From positions 1 through 64,000 of the forward strand of contig SIBQ01000002.1 in the NCBI GenBank assembly GCA_009695095.1: a stretch of 64,000 bases of DNA. The letters run 5' to 3'. Source of the DNA: Lacunisphaera sp. Lineage in GTDB: Bacteria > Verrucomicrobiota > Verrucomicrobiia > Opitutales > Opitutaceae. The notes under the pieces were generated by a model, which saw only the letters and a program-made list of their open reading frames with translations, had not been told where the DNA came from and did not search any database. The translations under genes and the position numbers were made by a program. Positions 63,649-64,000 of this stretch are shown one piece after another (position 1 is the stretch's first letter; each line of letters opens with the position of its first letter).

Positions 63649-63666
63649 CTGACAACAGTATGTCAG
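63649..63666. promoter_or_regulatory. Dyad CTGACA-N6-TGTCAG upstream of recA, candidate operator
   Basis: The 18-base sequence CTGACAACAGTATGTCAG has perfect 6-base arms around six bases, 45 bases upstream of recA's start. Such dyads upstream of recA are usually LexA boxes, though this does not match the E. coli CTGT-N8-ACAG or Bacillus GAAC-N4-GTTC forms. No other copy was spotted in this window. Confidence 0.45.
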
Positions 63667-63733
63667 GAGACTTTCCCTGAGGCGTCGGTCCCGCAAGCGC
63701 GGAGTGACCGAAAAAGCGCCTAAAATCAGGCCG

Positions 63734-64000
63734 CTAATTTGCGCTGGCGGCAGGCAGCACGGGCCTGTTGAACCCGAAGGCAAAAAACACAGCGAGCGCG
63801 ATGAAGAGCAGGCTCACGCCATAGTTCCAGCGGAGTTTTTCACCCAGCACCAGCCAAGCAAAGATCACAAACACCGCGAGGGTGATGACCTCTTGGATGA
63901 TCTTCAGCTGGTAGCCGGTCCAGATGCCATAGCCGAGCTGGTTGGCGGGCACCATCAGGCAGTATTTAAAAAATGCGATGCCCCAGGAGATGAGAATGGC
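63734..64000 (-). CDS. DMT-superfamily DUF486 membrane protein, partial
   Basis: The C-terminal 88 residues are in the window, open to the right edge. LISWGIAFFKYCLMVPANQLGY, IIQEVITLAVFVIFAWLVLGEKL and WNYGVSLLFIALAVFFAFGF fit the DUF486/DMT_6 family, small four-helix drug/metabolite-transporter relatives of unknown substrate. The start is outside the window. Confidence 0.85.
   Translation of the reverse strand, partial: AILISWGIAFFKYCLMVPANQLGYGIWTGYQLKIIQEVITLAVFVIFAWLVLGEKLRWNYGVSLLFIALAVFFAFGFNRPVLPAASAN

Overview
The window looks like a piece of a high-GC (roughly 65% by eye), Gram-negative chromosome from the Verrucomicrobiota, most likely Opitutaceae-like. This is an inference from the gene set: an eukaryote/Gram-positive-type single-chain glycyl-tRNA synthetase, DUF4202, an AmpG-like MFS protein, oleC-oleD, a two-subunit 2-oxoacid:ferredoxin oxidoreductase, and verrucomicrobial-style dispersed hairpin repeats. 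No rRNA, tRNA, CRISPR array or prophage was seen. The left edge holds the end of an IS3-type insertion sequence; the right edge cuts a DMT/DUF486 membrane protein.

Layout. 0-10 kb: IS end, glyQS, and accessory genes including a shattered CHASE2-type nucleotide cyclase translationally coupled to an SH3-like protein and an M48 protease, a haem-binding protein, an MFS transporter, an ilvA remnant and an EF-hand protein. 10-20 kb: a RelE-fold orphan, pssA, dnaN, gnd, a broken crystallin/DUF4214 gene, then a leftward group of miaB, a membrane protein, gmk and a broken metallo-beta-lactamase-fold gene. 20-32 kb: a 5'-nucleotidase-like phosphatase, OmpH/Skp, rlmN, a TIGR01777 epimerase, MarC, an M20 peptidase, pdxH, a hybrid sensor kinase that has lost its PAS domain, an intact class III cyclase, a lipoate-ligase-like protein and a dead GNAT gene. 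32-46 kb: korAB, rlmD, a SpoU methyltransferase, oleC-oleD, rnd, an HDAC-like hydrolase, a glycerophosphodiesterase, queC-queE, an ExoD-like gene and a quinone oxidoreductase. 46-64 kb: feoA-feoA-feoB plus a Cys-rich small protein, the complete eight-gene F1Fo ATP synthase operon atpBEFHAGDC, trmB, a phoB/phoR pair with broken phoR, mnmG, mnmE and recA.

How it fits together. Translation and tRNA/rRNA modification (glyQS, miaB, rlmN, rlmD, SpoU, trmB, mnmE, mnmG, queC, queE), replication and repair (dnaN, recA) and energy metabolism (atp, kor, gnd) are all intact. Lesions (about ten single-base indels and five in-frame stops by my reading) fall only in signalling or accessory genes. Runs of 8-9 identical bases in intact genes keep frame. 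This non-random distribution suggests real, recent pseudogene formation rather than general sequencing error, though raw reads would be needed to settle it. I did not find a convincing wholly new system. The best candidates for follow-up are the cyclase-SH3-M48 operon, the apparently secreted stand-alone WYL-domain protein, the selective gene decay, and several undescribed repeats and palindromes.
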